DNA from: Paenibacillus sp. 598K
GTDB taxonomy: Bacteria > Bacillota > Bacilli > Paenibacillales > Paenibacillaceae
NCBI RefSeq assembly: GCF_003851045.1
Contig: NZ_BFBX01000049.1
Coordinates: 1-39,205, forward strand
Length of the DNA stretch: 39,205 nucleotides
Direction of reading: 5' to 3'
Below, one piece after another: positions 7,570-16,244 of the stretch (the stretch's first letter is position 1; every line of letters starts with the position of its first letter). The position numbers and the translations under genes were made by a program. Below the pieces are notes generated by a model. The model searched no databases. It was not told where the DNA came from and was given only the letters and a program-made list of their open reading frames with translations.

Positions 7570-7599
7570 ATAATAGCACCGTCGCCGCCAAGGTGTCAA
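7570..7599 (-). promoter_or_regulatory. sigma-A promoter of the hen1-pnkp operon
   Basis: Read leftwards: TTGACA (7599-7594), an 18-base spacer, TATTAT (7575-7570). Perfect -35 and a 5/6 -10. A start point near 7562 gives a leader of about 370 bases before the hen1 ATG, long for this window. Confidence 0.75.
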
Positions 7600-7628
7600 C
7601 TAAAAATTACCACTGCCGATGTCCGTCT

Positions 7629-8501
7629 CTACTGCACGGACACACGATCTACCGGGCTCCCCAGGCAGTACTCGTCGCGATAAATCTGCTCCATCTGCGC
7701 AAGCACCGCCGGGGCTTGCGCGGCGTAAGGCAGCGCTTTGACCTTGCCTTTGGCAAGCAGACTGCCAGCCGGAGCGTCCCCCATTGCACCGTCGTAGAGC
7801 AAACGGGCGCCGCTGGTCGGCGGCGGGAAAAAGAACTTCATCAACGGCCTTACGTAGAAGGGCAGCCCTGAGCCATTGCCCTTGCGGATCGTGTTGTTGG
7901 GTCCGGGATCGACGCTCCGCATCACGATGCCATGCTCCTGCTCCATGGCAGCTGCCGCAGCCTGCGTCCAGAGCGACATCGCCAGCTTGGTCGCGGCATA
8001 GGGGCCGATCAGCTTCTTGAAGGCGGTCGGGCGAGCAAGGGCGGCAGCATCGAACGCCTTCAGGAAGTCGAAGGCATTGGAGGAGGTGTGGACGACACGC
8101 TTCAGTCGGCCCCGCTTCAGATGCTCTATCAGTTCTCTGGTGATAATATACGGCGCGACGGTCTGCACTTCATAGTGCAGCTCGCGCCCTTGCGGCGAAT
8201 ACATCAGCTTGTCGAAGCTTCCTCCGGCGTTATTGAAGAGCACATCGATCGACGTCTCCCCGGTCTTGATCTGCTCCAGCCCTTGGCGCAGGCTAGCAAA
8301 GCTAGAGACATCCGCCTTGTAGATGCGCAAGCGGCCTAGCTTGCGGCTCTCTTGCAGCAGCGGTTCGTCTGTCGGCAGGTCCGAGCGAATGAGCGCCGCC
8401 ACCTCCCAGCCCTCTTCAAGCAGCTTACGGGTGAGCGCTAGCCCAATGCCGCTGCTCGCGCCGGTGATGAGCGCCGTGTAGCCGTTAGCTTGATGGTGCA
8501 T
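7629..8501 (-). CDS. short-chain dehydrogenase/reductase
   Basis: A 290-residue classical SDR. The dinucleotide-binding TGASSGIG is at 13-20, NNAG at 90-93, the catalytic Ser near 140-141 (HTSSN) and YAATK at 168-172, so the catalytic triad is complete. The substrate cannot be told. The start is ATG at 8501 with GGGAGGA six bases before it. It is divergent from a MerR regulator, and its promoter carries a MerR-type operator, so it is probably the target of that regulator and answers to a chemical signal. The last 20 codons have a degenerate duplicate at 1620-1707. Confidence 0.88.
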   Translation of the reverse strand: MHHQANGYTALITGASSGIGLALTRKLLEEGWEVAALIRSDLPTDEPLLQESRKLGRLRIYKADVSSFASLRQGLEQIKTGETSIDVLFNNAGGSFDKLMYSPQGRELHYEVQTVAPYIITRELIEHLKRGRLKRVVHTSSNAFDFLKAFDAAALARPTAFKKLIGPYAATKLAMSLWTQAAAAAMEQEHGIVMRSVDPGPNNTIRKGNGSGLPFYVRPLMKFFFPPPTSGARLLYDGAMGDAPAGSLLAKGKVKALPYAAQAPAVLAQMEQIYRDEYCLGSPVDRVSVQ

Positions 8502-8563
8502 GTCTATTCCTCCCTGTTGGGTACGCCCGATGGAATAGTAAGGGCAACCCGTTCTTGCGATCT

Positions 8564-8594
8564 AGTCTATAACCTGGAGCTGACTCCAAGTCAA
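8564..8594 (-). promoter_or_regulatory. MerR-type promoter of the SDR gene
   Basis: Read leftwards: TTGACT (8594-8589), 19-base spacer holding the dyad TGGAGTCAGCTCCA, then TAGACT (8569-8564). The over-long 19-bp spacer with a dyad inside is the hallmark of promoters that MerR proteins activate by untwisting DNA. Confidence 0.8.
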
Positions 8595-8632
8595 GCAAAA
8601 ACAAGAACGAATAGGGCATGCGTGCTCGTCTC

Positions 8633-8663
8633 TTGACCTGGAGTTAACTCCAGGTTCTATAAT
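8633..8663 (+). promoter_or_regulatory. MerR-type promoter of the merR-like gene
   Basis: TTGACC (8633-8638), 19-base spacer with the perfect palindrome CCTGGAGTTAACTCCAGG overlapping the -35, then TATAAT (8658-8663). Same layout and nearly the same dyad as the SDR promoter, so the regulator likely controls itself too. Confidence 0.85.
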
Positions 8664-8714
8664 GGACATAACGAATTAATAAACATAGCAAATACCAACG
8701 AGGAGGCGAAAGCC

Positions 8715-9194
8715 ATGCGCAGTCTGCCACCGTCCGCCCTCGCGGAGGACAGCACGTATACGATCAAGCAAGCGGCGGAGAGGTCCGGGTTGTCCGAGGA
8801 TACGATCCGTTACTATGAGAAGATCAAACTGCTCCCGTCCCCAGAGCGTACAAGCGGCGGCCACCGCGCCTATCGTCAGGCCAATCTGGAACAGATGAAG
8901 CTGATCGTCTGTCTGAAGAAAACGGGGATGCCGCTGGAGGAGATGAAGCCATTCCTGGAGGCTGAGCCGGACAACCCGCAAGCGTATCCCGAGCTGTACG
9001 AGCTGATGCTGGAGCACCGGGAGCGGATCTGCCAGCAGATCGAGGCGCTGCAGCAGGTCGTCTCGGTTATCGATATACGGTTGGCCGCGGGCGTCACGAA
9101 GACGCCGGGCTGCGCAGTCCACCAGCAGCCCGGCGCTCCGGCAAAGGGGCCAAAGGCTAACCGAACGTTGTCCCAGCTCCAGCAACGCAGCTAA
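8715..9194 (+). CDS. MerR-family transcriptional regulator
   Basis: A 159-residue regulator. The winged HTH begins at residue 15 (YTIKQAAERSGLSEDTIRYY) and continues through GGHRAYRQANLEQ; a dimerisation helix follows (about 80-122). The C-terminal tail is Pro/Ala/Gln-rich with a single Cys (TPGCAV, near 136); no metal-binding Cys pattern of MerR/CueR is seen, so it senses an organic effector or redox state rather than a metal, by inference. It belongs to the YhdM/AdhR-like group often divergent from oxidoreductases. Start: ATG at 8715 with AGGAGG upstream. Confidence 0.9.
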   Translation: MRSLPPSALAEDSTYTIKQAAERSGLSEDTIRYYEKIKLLPSPERTSGGHRAYRQANLEQMKLIVCLKKTGMPLEEMKPFLEAEPDNPQAYPELYELMLEHRERICQQIEALQQVVSVIDIRLAAGVTKTPGCAVHQQPGAPAKGPKANRTLSQLQQRS

Positions 9195-9217
9195 GGCAAG
9201 ATCCAGCATCTACGGCC

Positions 9218-9242
9218 AGACCGGCCGTCTGTCGGTCGGTCT
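9218..9242. terminator. hairpin between convergent merR-like and araC-like genes
   Basis: AGACCGGCCG, TCTGT, CGGTCGGTCT: a 10-bp stem with one G-T pair. It touches the stop codon of the leftward AraC gene. On the + strand it is followed by a T-rich stretch (TACGTTTCCTTTT), so it most likely ends the merR-like transcript. Confidence 0.5.
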
Positions 9243-11554
9243 TACGTTTCCTTTTGCTTCATCGCTTCCCGCTCCCGGAAGGCCGACGGCGACAGGCCGT
9301 ATTTTTTCTTGAATAGTGTTGAGAAATACGTCGTATTGTAGATCCCCACCGACTCGCTGATCTTGGCTGCAGTAATCTGCGTCGAGGCCAGCAGCGAGCG
9401 GGCTTTTTCCAAGCGGATGCCGCTGAGATATTCACTGAAGGACTGCCCGGTCGTGCCCTTGAACAGCTTGCCCAGGTAGCTCGGCGACAAGCCGGCAATG
9501 TTGGCGACCAGCTCAAGCGACAGATTGGGCTCGTCGTAATGGGCCTGGATATAGGCTTGCGCCTTCTCGATCACAATATTGTGCTTTTGCGCGTTCAGCC
9601 AATGGGTTTTTTCCTCGATCAGACCGCATATTCGAGTGCCGTATCGGACGAACAGGTCCAGGATATCCTCCATGTATTCAGCCGACTCGATCTCGGCTAC
9701 CGCATCCAGATAAGCTGCAAAATCAGCGTCCGGAAGCTGCCGGAGGTAGTCGAAATGCTTGAGCAGAGACAGCATGCATTGGATGCTGTATGTGACGACC
9801 TGGTTGACCGAGCCGGGAGAGATGCGCGCCATGAAGCGTTCGGCCGCCTCGCGGACGGACTCCGATTTGCCCGATTGCACGGCCTCGATGAGCAACTGCT
9901 CCGCTTCGGTCGGATAGCTGATCGAGGTCATAATATGCGAGCGGGTTTTCTGGGCATCCAGGATCGCACCTTTGCCATAGATCAAGCGATACCTGACATA
10001 CTGGAGCGCGGAGGTGTAGGAGAGCGAGATGTTTTTGCGGCCGCAGTACACATCTCCGACGCCCATCGAGACCGACAGCTTAAAGTATCGCTTCATGAAG
10101 CCCTGCACCTCGCGCAGCGCAGCCTCCAGCCCCGCAGGCCGCTCGTTCTGGGCGTACTGACAGAGCGCCACCGCCTCATTCTCCCCCGTAATCAAGTAAT
10201 CGCAAGTGCCAAACGGCTCCAGCATTTCCTTGGCAATATTGCCGAGTGCAAAGCGCAGCAACGGCTTGTGCCCGATCTCCGCCCCGCCGGCTGGCGGCTC
10301 GGGATTATCGTCCAGCTTGAACACCACTACACAGAAATACGAGCCAGCCAGTTCCTCCTCCAGCCCCGCGATCAGCTCCTCGGGTACAGTCGCATCCTGC
10401 GTATGGCTTCTGAGCAGCGAGTGCAAATAATGCTCCCGCACCGTCCGGGAGGAGCGGTTAATGACGAATTGCATCGACCGCTCCCGTTCCTCCAGCGAAG
10501 AAAACGTGTCGGCCATGACCTGGTATTCGTCCACGAAGGATGTCTTCAACGGCTCCGACCGCTGCATAATTTTTTCGAACAAGGCCGAGAACGGCCGATA
10601 GATGCTCTTGCTCAGGTAGACCGACGCCAGCAGCCCGATCAGCACGAGGGCTCCCGTCACCAGCAAGGTCATCTGGCGGAGCCGATTAATGTTGGAGATC
10701 AGACTGTCATACGGGGTAACGCTTACAAAATACCAATCCAGCTCCTCGGACTTCACATACGCGACGAGCTGCTTTTTGTCGTCAATCGTGGCGGTGAAGC
10801 TGCTCTGAGTCTCATCCTGTCCAAGAATCCGCTGCACATACGATGCATGCGACATCTCGTTCAGGAACAGAGTAGCATCCGTATGCGACAGCACCTTGCC
10901 TTCCTTGTTCATCACGAACACATTATTGCCAGCCTCCGTCTTGCCGATTTTGCGGATCGTATTGAGGATCGACTCCTCCTCGACGTTAATGTAGATGAGC
11001 GAATTGCCCGACGTCTGCAACGAGTAATCCGGATACAGCAAGAACGTCAGCAAGCGCAGCGCCTCATTGCTGTTCCGGTTCGGGACAAGCAGCTTGCGCG
11101 GATAAAACTCCATGTATTGCTCGGCGCTGATCGCGTAGAGCGACGAATCGAACGGCAGTCCGGCCGTGTCGACGATCGTGTTGGTCGAGGGACGATAGAT
11201 CCCGATGCTGTAAATATGCAGATAGGCGCTTTGGATTTGGGACAATTGACGGAAGATATGATAGTTTTCCGTTTTGTCCTCCGCAGTCCCTTGCAGGAAC
11301 GAAGCAATCTCCGGCTGGGTCAGCAGACTATTGCCGATCGTCATCGCCTGGTTGTACACCACATCGGAAGCGTAGCTGATCTGGGATAACATCGCCCTGG
11401 AATTGCGGTCGATCTCTTCGACGGCGCTCTTGGAGAAAAAATAAAACAGATAGGTCGAGAGCAAACTGACCGTAAGCAGAATGAGCAGGAAATAGGAAAT
11501 GGTAAGCTTCTGAAAGGCTTTGTATCGGACAAGCCGCCCCATCGTTATTCGCAT
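9242..11554 (-). CDS. membrane-bound AraC-family regulator with extracellular sensor domain
   Basis: A 770-residue one-component regulator. TM1 lies at about 17-39, then a Cache-like extracellular sensor domain of about 250 residues, TM2 at about 295-315, a cytoplasmic linker, and a C-terminal AraC/XylS double HTH (about 665-765, ending GIYNTTYFSTLFKKKYGLSP). Proteins of this build sense sugars or their binding proteins outside the cell and activate adjacent transporter operons. It is divergent from the GH130 transporter operon at 11781, which is its likely target; phased TGAAA repeats in between are candidate sites. The start is ATG at 11554 with a GGGGGAA site. A lowly conserved middle region (about 370-620) resembles the diverged GGDEF-like linkers of such regulators, but I cannot confirm that. 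Confidence 0.88.
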   Translation of the reverse strand: MRITMGRLVRYKAFQKLTISYFLLILLTVSLLSTYLFYFFSKSAVEEIDRNSRAMLSQISYASDVVYNQAMTIGNSLLTQPEIASFLQGTAEDKTENYHIFRQLSQIQSAYLHIYSIGIYRPSTNTIVDTAGLPFDSSLYAISAEQYMEFYPRKLLVPNRNSNEALRLLTFLLYPDYSLQTSGNSLIYINVEEESILNTIRKIGKTEAGNNVFVMNKEGKVLSHTDATLFLNEMSHASYVQRILGQDETQSSFTATIDDKKQLVAYVKSEELDWYFVSVTPYDSLISNINRLRQMTLLVTGALVLIGLLASVYLSKSIYRPFSALFEKIMQRSEPLKTSFVDEYQVMADTFSSLEERERSMQFVINRSSRTVREHYLHSLLRSHTQDATVPEELIAGLEEELAGSYFCVVVFKLDDNPEPPAGGAEIGHKPLLRFALGNIAKEMLEPFGTCDYLITGENEAVALCQYAQNERPAGLEAALREVQGFMKRYFKLSVSMGVGDVYCGRKNISLSYTSALQYVRYRLIYGKGAILDAQKTRSHIMTSISYPTEAEQLLIEAVQSGKSESVREAAERFMARISPGSVNQVVTYSIQCMLSLLKHFDYLRQLPDADFAAYLDAVAEIESAEYMEDILDLFVRYGTRICGLIEEKTHWLNAQKHNIVIEKAQAYIQAHYDEPNLSLELVANIAGLSPSYLGKLFKGTTGQSFSEYLSGIRLEKARSLLASTQITAAKISESVGIYNTTYFSTLFKKKYGLSPSAFREREAMKQKET

Positions 11555-11598
11555 GAAAAATTCCCCCGTTGCTGCTGGTATAACCTCTTCAATATAAG

Positions 11599-11698
11599 TG
11601 AAAGCCCTTCAAAAAGATACGTGATCCCTTAAAAATGAAACCCCGAACGGATATTTGAAAGCCCGGGCTCCGAAATGTGAAAGCCAAAACGGATCTTT
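11599..11698. promoter_or_regulatory. phased TGAAA repeats, candidate AraC operators
   Basis: TGAAAGCC or close variants start at 11599, 11636, 11656 and 11678. The 11636 and 11678 copies extend to 21-bp direct repeats (TGAAA-CCC...ACGGATATTT and TGAAA-GCC...ACGGATCTTT, 17 of 21 identical), 42 bp apart, with the 11656 copy halfway. Spacing of about 21 bp, two helical turns, is what an AraC dimer needs. Confidence 0.55.
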
Positions 11699-11780
11699 TA
11701 AATTGGCACCGCTTCCCGGCTGGGATAGAGTTAATGCAGGCTTCCGATACGAGTTTTGTACTTTTAGGAGGGGTGCAACC

Positions 11781-12716
11781 GTGGAAAAGAAAAGGCGATT
11801 GGCGTTCGGCCTGTTCGGGGATATCCGCAGAAACGGGACATCGTATCTGCTCATCCTGCCGGCGATGGCGTATACGTTTATTTTCGGCTATATGACCTAC
11901 CCGTATATGATTATTGCGTTCCAGCGCTTTAATTATACGAAGGGCATCTTCAACAGCGAGTGGGTCGGCTTTCAAAATTTCGAGTTTTTCTTCCGCTCTT
12001 ACAAGGCGGTAAGCGTCACCTTCAATACCTTATTCCTCAATCTGCTCTTTATTATATTCGGCACACTGACCGCGCTTGCGATCGCGCTGCTGCTCAATGA
12101 GCTGCGCAAAAAGCTGTTCGTCAAGCTGAGCCAATCGGTTATGCTGTTCCCGCATTTTATCTCCTGGATCGTGGTGAGCTACGTGCTGTATGCGTTTTTC
12201 TCCATGGATATGGGGATCATCAATCAGGCGCTCAACGCACTCGGCATCGCCTCCATCAACTGGTATACAGAGCCGGAGGTGTGGCCCGCCATCCTCACCG
12301 CGATGAATGTATGGAAGGGCGCGGGGATGAGCGCAGTCATCTACCTGGCTACCATCACCGGCATCGACGAGACGTTGTACGAAGCCGCAGAGATCGATGG
12401 GGCCAACCGCTGGCAGATGTGCCTTCGCGTCACGCTGCCGCTCATGATGCCGACGGTTATCATCCTGACCCTGCTGTCGATCGGCAAGATTATGTACGGC
12501 GACTTCGGCATGATCTATGCGCTGGTCGGCGACAACGGCACCCTGTATTCGACGACGGACATTATCGACACGTATGTGTTCCGATCCTTGCGTCAGATCG
12601 GTGACCCTTCGGAGGCGATGGCGGTCGGGCTGTTCCAGTCGGTGATCGGGTTTATCCTCGTCTTCGGCACCAATGCGATCACCCGCCGATTCTTCCGAGA
12701 CGGCGCCCTGTATTAG
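11781..12716 (+). CDS. carbohydrate ABC transporter permease, LplB type
   Basis: A 311-residue inner membrane protein with six predicted TM helices and the EAA loop that contacts the ATPase (EAAEIDGANRWQMCLRVTLP). It pairs with the next gene's permease. As usual in this subfamily in Paenibacillus, no ATPase gene is in the operon; a shared MsmX-like ATPase elsewhere is expected. The start is GTG at 11781, seven bases after AGGAGGGG; the open frame reaches back to 11655 but that part overlaps the promoter region and has no ribosome site. First gene of the mannoside operon; likely substrate beta-mannosides, from the GH130 gene downstream. Confidence 0.92.
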   Translation: MEKKRRLAFGLFGDIRRNGTSYLLILPAMAYTFIFGYMTYPYMIIAFQRFNYTKGIFNSEWVGFQNFEFFFRSYKAVSVTFNTLFLNLLFIIFGTLTALAIALLLNELRKKLFVKLSQSVMLFPHFISWIVVSYVLYAFFSMDMGIINQALNALGIASINWYTEPEVWPAILTAMNVWKGAGMSAVIYLATITGIDETLYEAAEIDGANRWQMCLRVTLPLMMPTVIILTLLSIGKIMYGDFGMIYALVGDNGTLYSTTDIIDTYVFRSLRQIGDPSEAMAVGLFQSVIGFILVFGTNAITRRFFRDGALY

Positions 12717-12769
12717 AGGTTGTTCAAAAAGGCCGGCGCTGATCACGATGTAATTCAGGAGGTGAAAGG

Positions 12770-13642
12770 ATGAGGAAATTTTCGTTAGGCAGTGCAACCA
12801 TGTATACCCTGATCTCGATCTATGCGGCCATCTGTTTGCTTCCGATGCTGCTGGTGCTGATGATCTCTATTACGGACGAAGACGCGATCTTAAGAAATGG
12901 CTACAGCTTTTTCCCGGACAATTTCTCCTTGTATGCCTACAAGCTGATCTTCACGGGCGGCTCCCAGGTCATGCAGAGCTACGGCATCTCTATCTTCGTC
13001 ACGGTTGTCGGCACGCTGCTGGCCGTTACGGTGACGGCGATGGCCGGCTATACGCTGGCGAACAAGCAAGTGAAATTCCGCAACTGGATGGCGCTCTACT
13101 TCTTTATCACGATGATTTTCTCGGCGGGTATTGTGCCCTGGTACCTGATGAACCGGATGCTGGGACTGACCGACAACATTCTGGCGCTTATTATCCCGTC
13201 GCTGCTGTTCAGTCCCTTTAATCTTTTCCTGGTGCGCAACTTCATGAACGGGGTGCCGGATTCGCTGCGCGAGTCGGCGACGATCGACGGGGCCAACGAT
13301 ATTACGATTGCCTTCCGCATCTATCTGCCGTTGTGCACACCAGTATTGGCAACGATTGCGCTCTTCTACGGTCTGGATTACTGGAACAACTGGTGGAATG
13401 CGATCATGCTCATCGACAGCAAGTCGCTGTATCCGCTCCAGTTCATGCTGCTGCAGCTGCAATCCGAGATCAGTATGCTCAACGAGATGACGATGCTGGC
13501 CGGTTCGAGCGATGTGACGTTGCCCGCTGAGTCGGTCAAGATGGCGACGGCGATCGTGACGATCGGGCCGATCATCTTCCTCTACCCGTACTTGCAGAAG
13601 TATTTCGTCAAAGGGCTGGTTATCGGCTCGGTCAAAGGCTGA
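12770..13642 (+). CDS. carbohydrate ABC transporter permease, LplC/YtcP type
   Basis: A 290-residue permease with six TM helices and the EAA-type loop ESATIDGANDITIAFRIYLP. Start ATG at 12770 with CAGGAGGTG upstream. It forms the second half of the membrane channel with the LplB-type protein encoded 53 bases before it. The C-terminus (KYFVKGLVIGSVKG) is the standard end of this subfamily. Confidence 0.93.
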   Translation: MRKFSLGSATMYTLISIYAAICLLPMLLVLMISITDEDAILRNGYSFFPDNFSLYAYKLIFTGGSQVMQSYGISIFVTVVGTLLAVTVTAMAGYTLANKQVKFRNWMALYFFITMIFSAGIVPWYLMNRMLGLTDNILALIIPSLLFSPFNLFLVRNFMNGVPDSLRESATIDGANDITIAFRIYLPLCTPVLATIALFYGLDYWNNWWNAIMLIDSKSLYPLQFMLLQLQSEISMLNEMTMLAGSSDVTLPAESVKMATAIVTIGPIIFLYPYLQKYFVKGLVIGSVKG

Positions 13643-13698
13643 TCGATCCCCTTCGGGGTTGATGATAGATGAATACCATACCAAGGAGGTCAATTCTT

Positions 13699-15252
13699 AT
13701 GAAAAAGCAGATGGCCCTTACGTTGTCGGCAGTGCTGGCGCTATCGGCGCTGGCTGGGTGCGCAGGCGATGCCACCCCGTCCAATTCGCCCAACAAGCCT
13801 ACGACGCCGCAGACAGAGAACGGCGAGCAAACGGTCGAGACCGTCAAGATCAAATATGTCGTCCCCGGCACCGAGCCCAAGGACTATCAGCAGGTGTACC
13901 AGAAGGTGAACGAGAAGCTGGCGGCAGACGGCGTCGGCGTAGAGGTGGAGAAGCTCTATATTCCGTGGGATGCGTGGGATCAAAAGCTGAACCTGATGCT
14001 CTCCACCGGCGAGGAATTCGATCTGTTCCATGTCATGCAGGACCGGACGCCCTTCTCCAGCTATTATAACCGAGGCGCGCTGGCGGATATCTCCGAGGAG
14101 ATCGAGGCCTATGGCGAGCATCTGAAGTCGCATATTCCGGCAGATATTTTCGACGGGGCCAAGATTAACGGCAAGCATTATGTCGTCCCGACCTACTGGG
14201 TAGAGATGGCGAGCGAAGGCCAATTCAACATCCGCCGCGATATTCTGCGCGAGAACAATCTCGAAGAGCCGACGACGCCAGCGGAGCTGATCAGCGCCTG
14301 GGAGACCGTCATGAACAACTGGAAGGGCAGCAACAAGCCTTATCTTGGCACGCGAGCGGACTTCGATCCGATCTCTCTGCACACGTCAGTGCTGCACCGG
14401 ACGTACGATACGTTCCCCTTCACCGTCAAGGATAAGTTTTTCTATGTCAATCAGAACGGCGACATCCGATCCTGGTTCGAAACCGAGGAATTCAAGCAGG
14501 ACGCAGCCTTTATGCGCGAGCTCTACACCAAAGGACTGACCAACCCCGATATCCTCGTCATGAAGCAAGAGCAGGTCGATGCTCAGCTCGATAGCGGCGA
14601 ATGGTTCGTGCGTCTCGGCACGGGCGGCAGCCTGGCCGGGATGCAGAAGTATAACCCGGATGCGACAGTGGACGATATCGGCGTGGTCTGGTTCAACCCC
14701 GAGAAGGAATATCTGCGTCCGCTCGCCTTCAAGAATGGCAATGCCGTGCCGGTCAACAGCAAGCACCCGGAAGCGGCCGTCAAGTTCATGAACTGGATGC
14801 TGGCAAGCCAGGAGAACTATGATCTGGTTCAGTATGGCATCGAGGGTACGCATTACGAGAAGGACGGCGACAAAGGCTTCACGCCGATCCGCGACCCGCA
14901 GAACAACAACAATTCGCGTTACAGAGGCTCTGATTCGCAGAACGGCAACGTGAACTTCATGCGCTTTGACCTGGAGAGCAGCATTCCCGAGAACAATCAG
15001 GTGTTGTTCGAGCCGAATCCCGAGGCGATCAACAGTATCGCAGCCAATTTTGTCTTCGATCCGACGAATGTTCGCACAGAGTACACCAATATTCTATCCG
15101 AGGCTACAGCCAGCATCACGCCGATCTACATGGGCGTCCAGGATTACGACAAAGCGTTCCCGGCAGCGATCGACAAGATGAAAAAAGCCGGACTCGACCG
15201 GGTCGTGGCAGAATACCAGAAGCAGTTTGAAGCGTACCTGGCGGAACAATAG
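13699..15252 (+). CDS. extracellular solute-binding lipoprotein (LplA type)
   Basis: A 517-residue binding protein. Signal peptide with lipobox (LALSALAGC, Cys near 20), then a Ser/Pro/Thr-rich linker and the large two-lobed sugar-binding fold of cluster CUT1-type proteins. It delivers the oligosaccharide to the two permeases encoded just before. I use the ATG at 13699 (AAGGAGG eight or more bases upstream); the longer frame from 13669 has no lipoprotein signal at its front. The operon context suggests a beta-1,4-mannosyl oligosaccharide as ligand, which is inference. Confidence 0.92.
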   Translation: MKKQMALTLSAVLALSALAGCAGDATPSNSPNKPTTPQTENGEQTVETVKIKYVVPGTEPKDYQQVYQKVNEKLAADGVGVEVEKLYIPWDAWDQKLNLMLSTGEEFDLFHVMQDRTPFSSYYNRGALADISEEIEAYGEHLKSHIPADIFDGAKINGKHYVVPTYWVEMASEGQFNIRRDILRENNLEEPTTPAELISAWETVMNNWKGSNKPYLGTRADFDPISLHTSVLHRTYDTFPFTVKDKFFYVNQNGDIRSWFETEEFKQDAAFMRELYTKGLTNPDILVMKQEQVDAQLDSGEWFVRLGTGGSLAGMQKYNPDATVDDIGVVWFNPEKEYLRPLAFKNGNAVPVNSKHPEAAVKFMNWMLASQENYDLVQYGIEGTHYEKDGDKGFTPIRDPQNNNNSRYRGSDSQNGNVNFMRFDLESSIPENNQVLFEPNPEAINSIAANFVFDPTNVRTEYTNILSEATASITPIYMGVQDYDKAFPAAIDKMKKAGLDRVVAEYQKQFEAYLAEQ

Positions 15253-15275
15253 AGAATAAGGAAGGCGTGACAGAT

Positions 15276-16226
15276 GTGACTTTAAAGGAGCAACGCATTG
15301 CTTTTGAAGCGGCCAAACGAATCTACGATCAGGCAACGCTGACGTTTCATGGCGTAGAAGGCTTCGATGTCTACAACGTATCCGTTCCGTTCGTGCGGGA
15401 CGGCAAGCGGTACCTGTTCGGACGTGTAGAGCGCAGGGAAGAATGGGCCCGCTCGTGGGTGCGCCTGTTCGAGGAGACCGGCGCCGATGAATGGAACATC
15501 GTGCAGGGTAGCATGATCTATACGCTGGAGGACCCGTACATCAGCGAGATCGGCGGCGAGCTGGTGCTGGGCGGGACGCATGTGCAGTACCAAAGCGGCA
15601 AATACAGTACATTTTTCGGCTATTTCTTCCGGGGAACCGATCTGCATGATCTGTATTACTTCACCACCGGCCCCAACAAAATGAAAGACATCCGCCTCGT
15701 GCCGCTGGCAGACGGACGGATCGGCGTCTTCTCCCGGCCTCGCAGCGCGGAGATGCGCAGCGTCTACGGCAGCGAATCAATGATCGGCTTCACGGTCATC
15801 GACTCGCTCGACGAGTTGACCGCCGATAGCATCGAGCGCGCGCCCTACATCCACGGCATCTTCGGCGAAGGCGACTGGGGCGGCGTCAATCAGGCGTATC
15901 TGCTCGATAGCGGGAAGATCGGCGTCATCGGCCATATTTGCTACCGGGACCAGGATGCGTCCGGGGTGGAGCAGCGGGTGTACCTGAATATGGCCTTCGT
16001 ATTCGATCCCGTCACCCGGGAGTCGATGGATCTCCGTCTGATCGGCAGCCGACCCTGCTATCCCCCCGGCCCAGCCAAAAAGCCGTATCTGCTCGACTGC
16101 GTGTTTGCCTCGGGCATCGTGATGCGTCCGGACGGCAAGGCCGACCTGTACAGCGGCCTCGGCGACTGCCAGACCGGACGTATTACCATTGACTATCCGT
16201 TCGAGGGTCATGGTCGGCTAGTCTAA
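15276..16226 (+). CDS. DUF1861 family protein, predicted five-bladed beta-propeller related to GH43/GH130 folds
   Basis: A protein of about 316 residues with features of the DUF1861 family: a YNVSVPF start block, EDPYISEIGGELVLGGTHVQ, RIGVFSRPR and a late GLGDCQTGRITIDYPF. Members are predicted propellers and often sit next to GH130 mannoside phosphorylases; their own activity is unsettled to my knowledge. It lacks a signal peptide and so is cytoplasmic. Two GTG starts are possible: 15267 (ribosome site only four bases away) and 15276 (ten bases after AAGG), and I chose the second. It is 23 bases from the binding protein gene and 18 from the GH130 gene, clearly one operon. Confidence 0.82.
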   Translation: MTLKEQRIAFEAAKRIYDQATLTFHGVEGFDVYNVSVPFVRDGKRYLFGRVERREEWARSWVRLFEETGADEWNIVQGSMIYTLEDPYISEIGGELVLGGTHVQYQSGKYSTFFGYFFRGTDLHDLYYFTTGPNKMKDIRLVPLADGRIGVFSRPRSAEMRSVYGSESMIGFTVIDSLDELTADSIERAPYIHGIFGEGDWGGVNQAYLLDSGKIGVIGHICYRDQDASGVEQRVYLNMAFVFDPVTRESMDLRLIGSRPCYPPGPAKKPYLLDCVFASGIVMRPDGKADLYSGLGDCQTGRITIDYPFEGHGRLV

Positions 16227-16244
16227 GTATAGGAGGAAAGTAAG

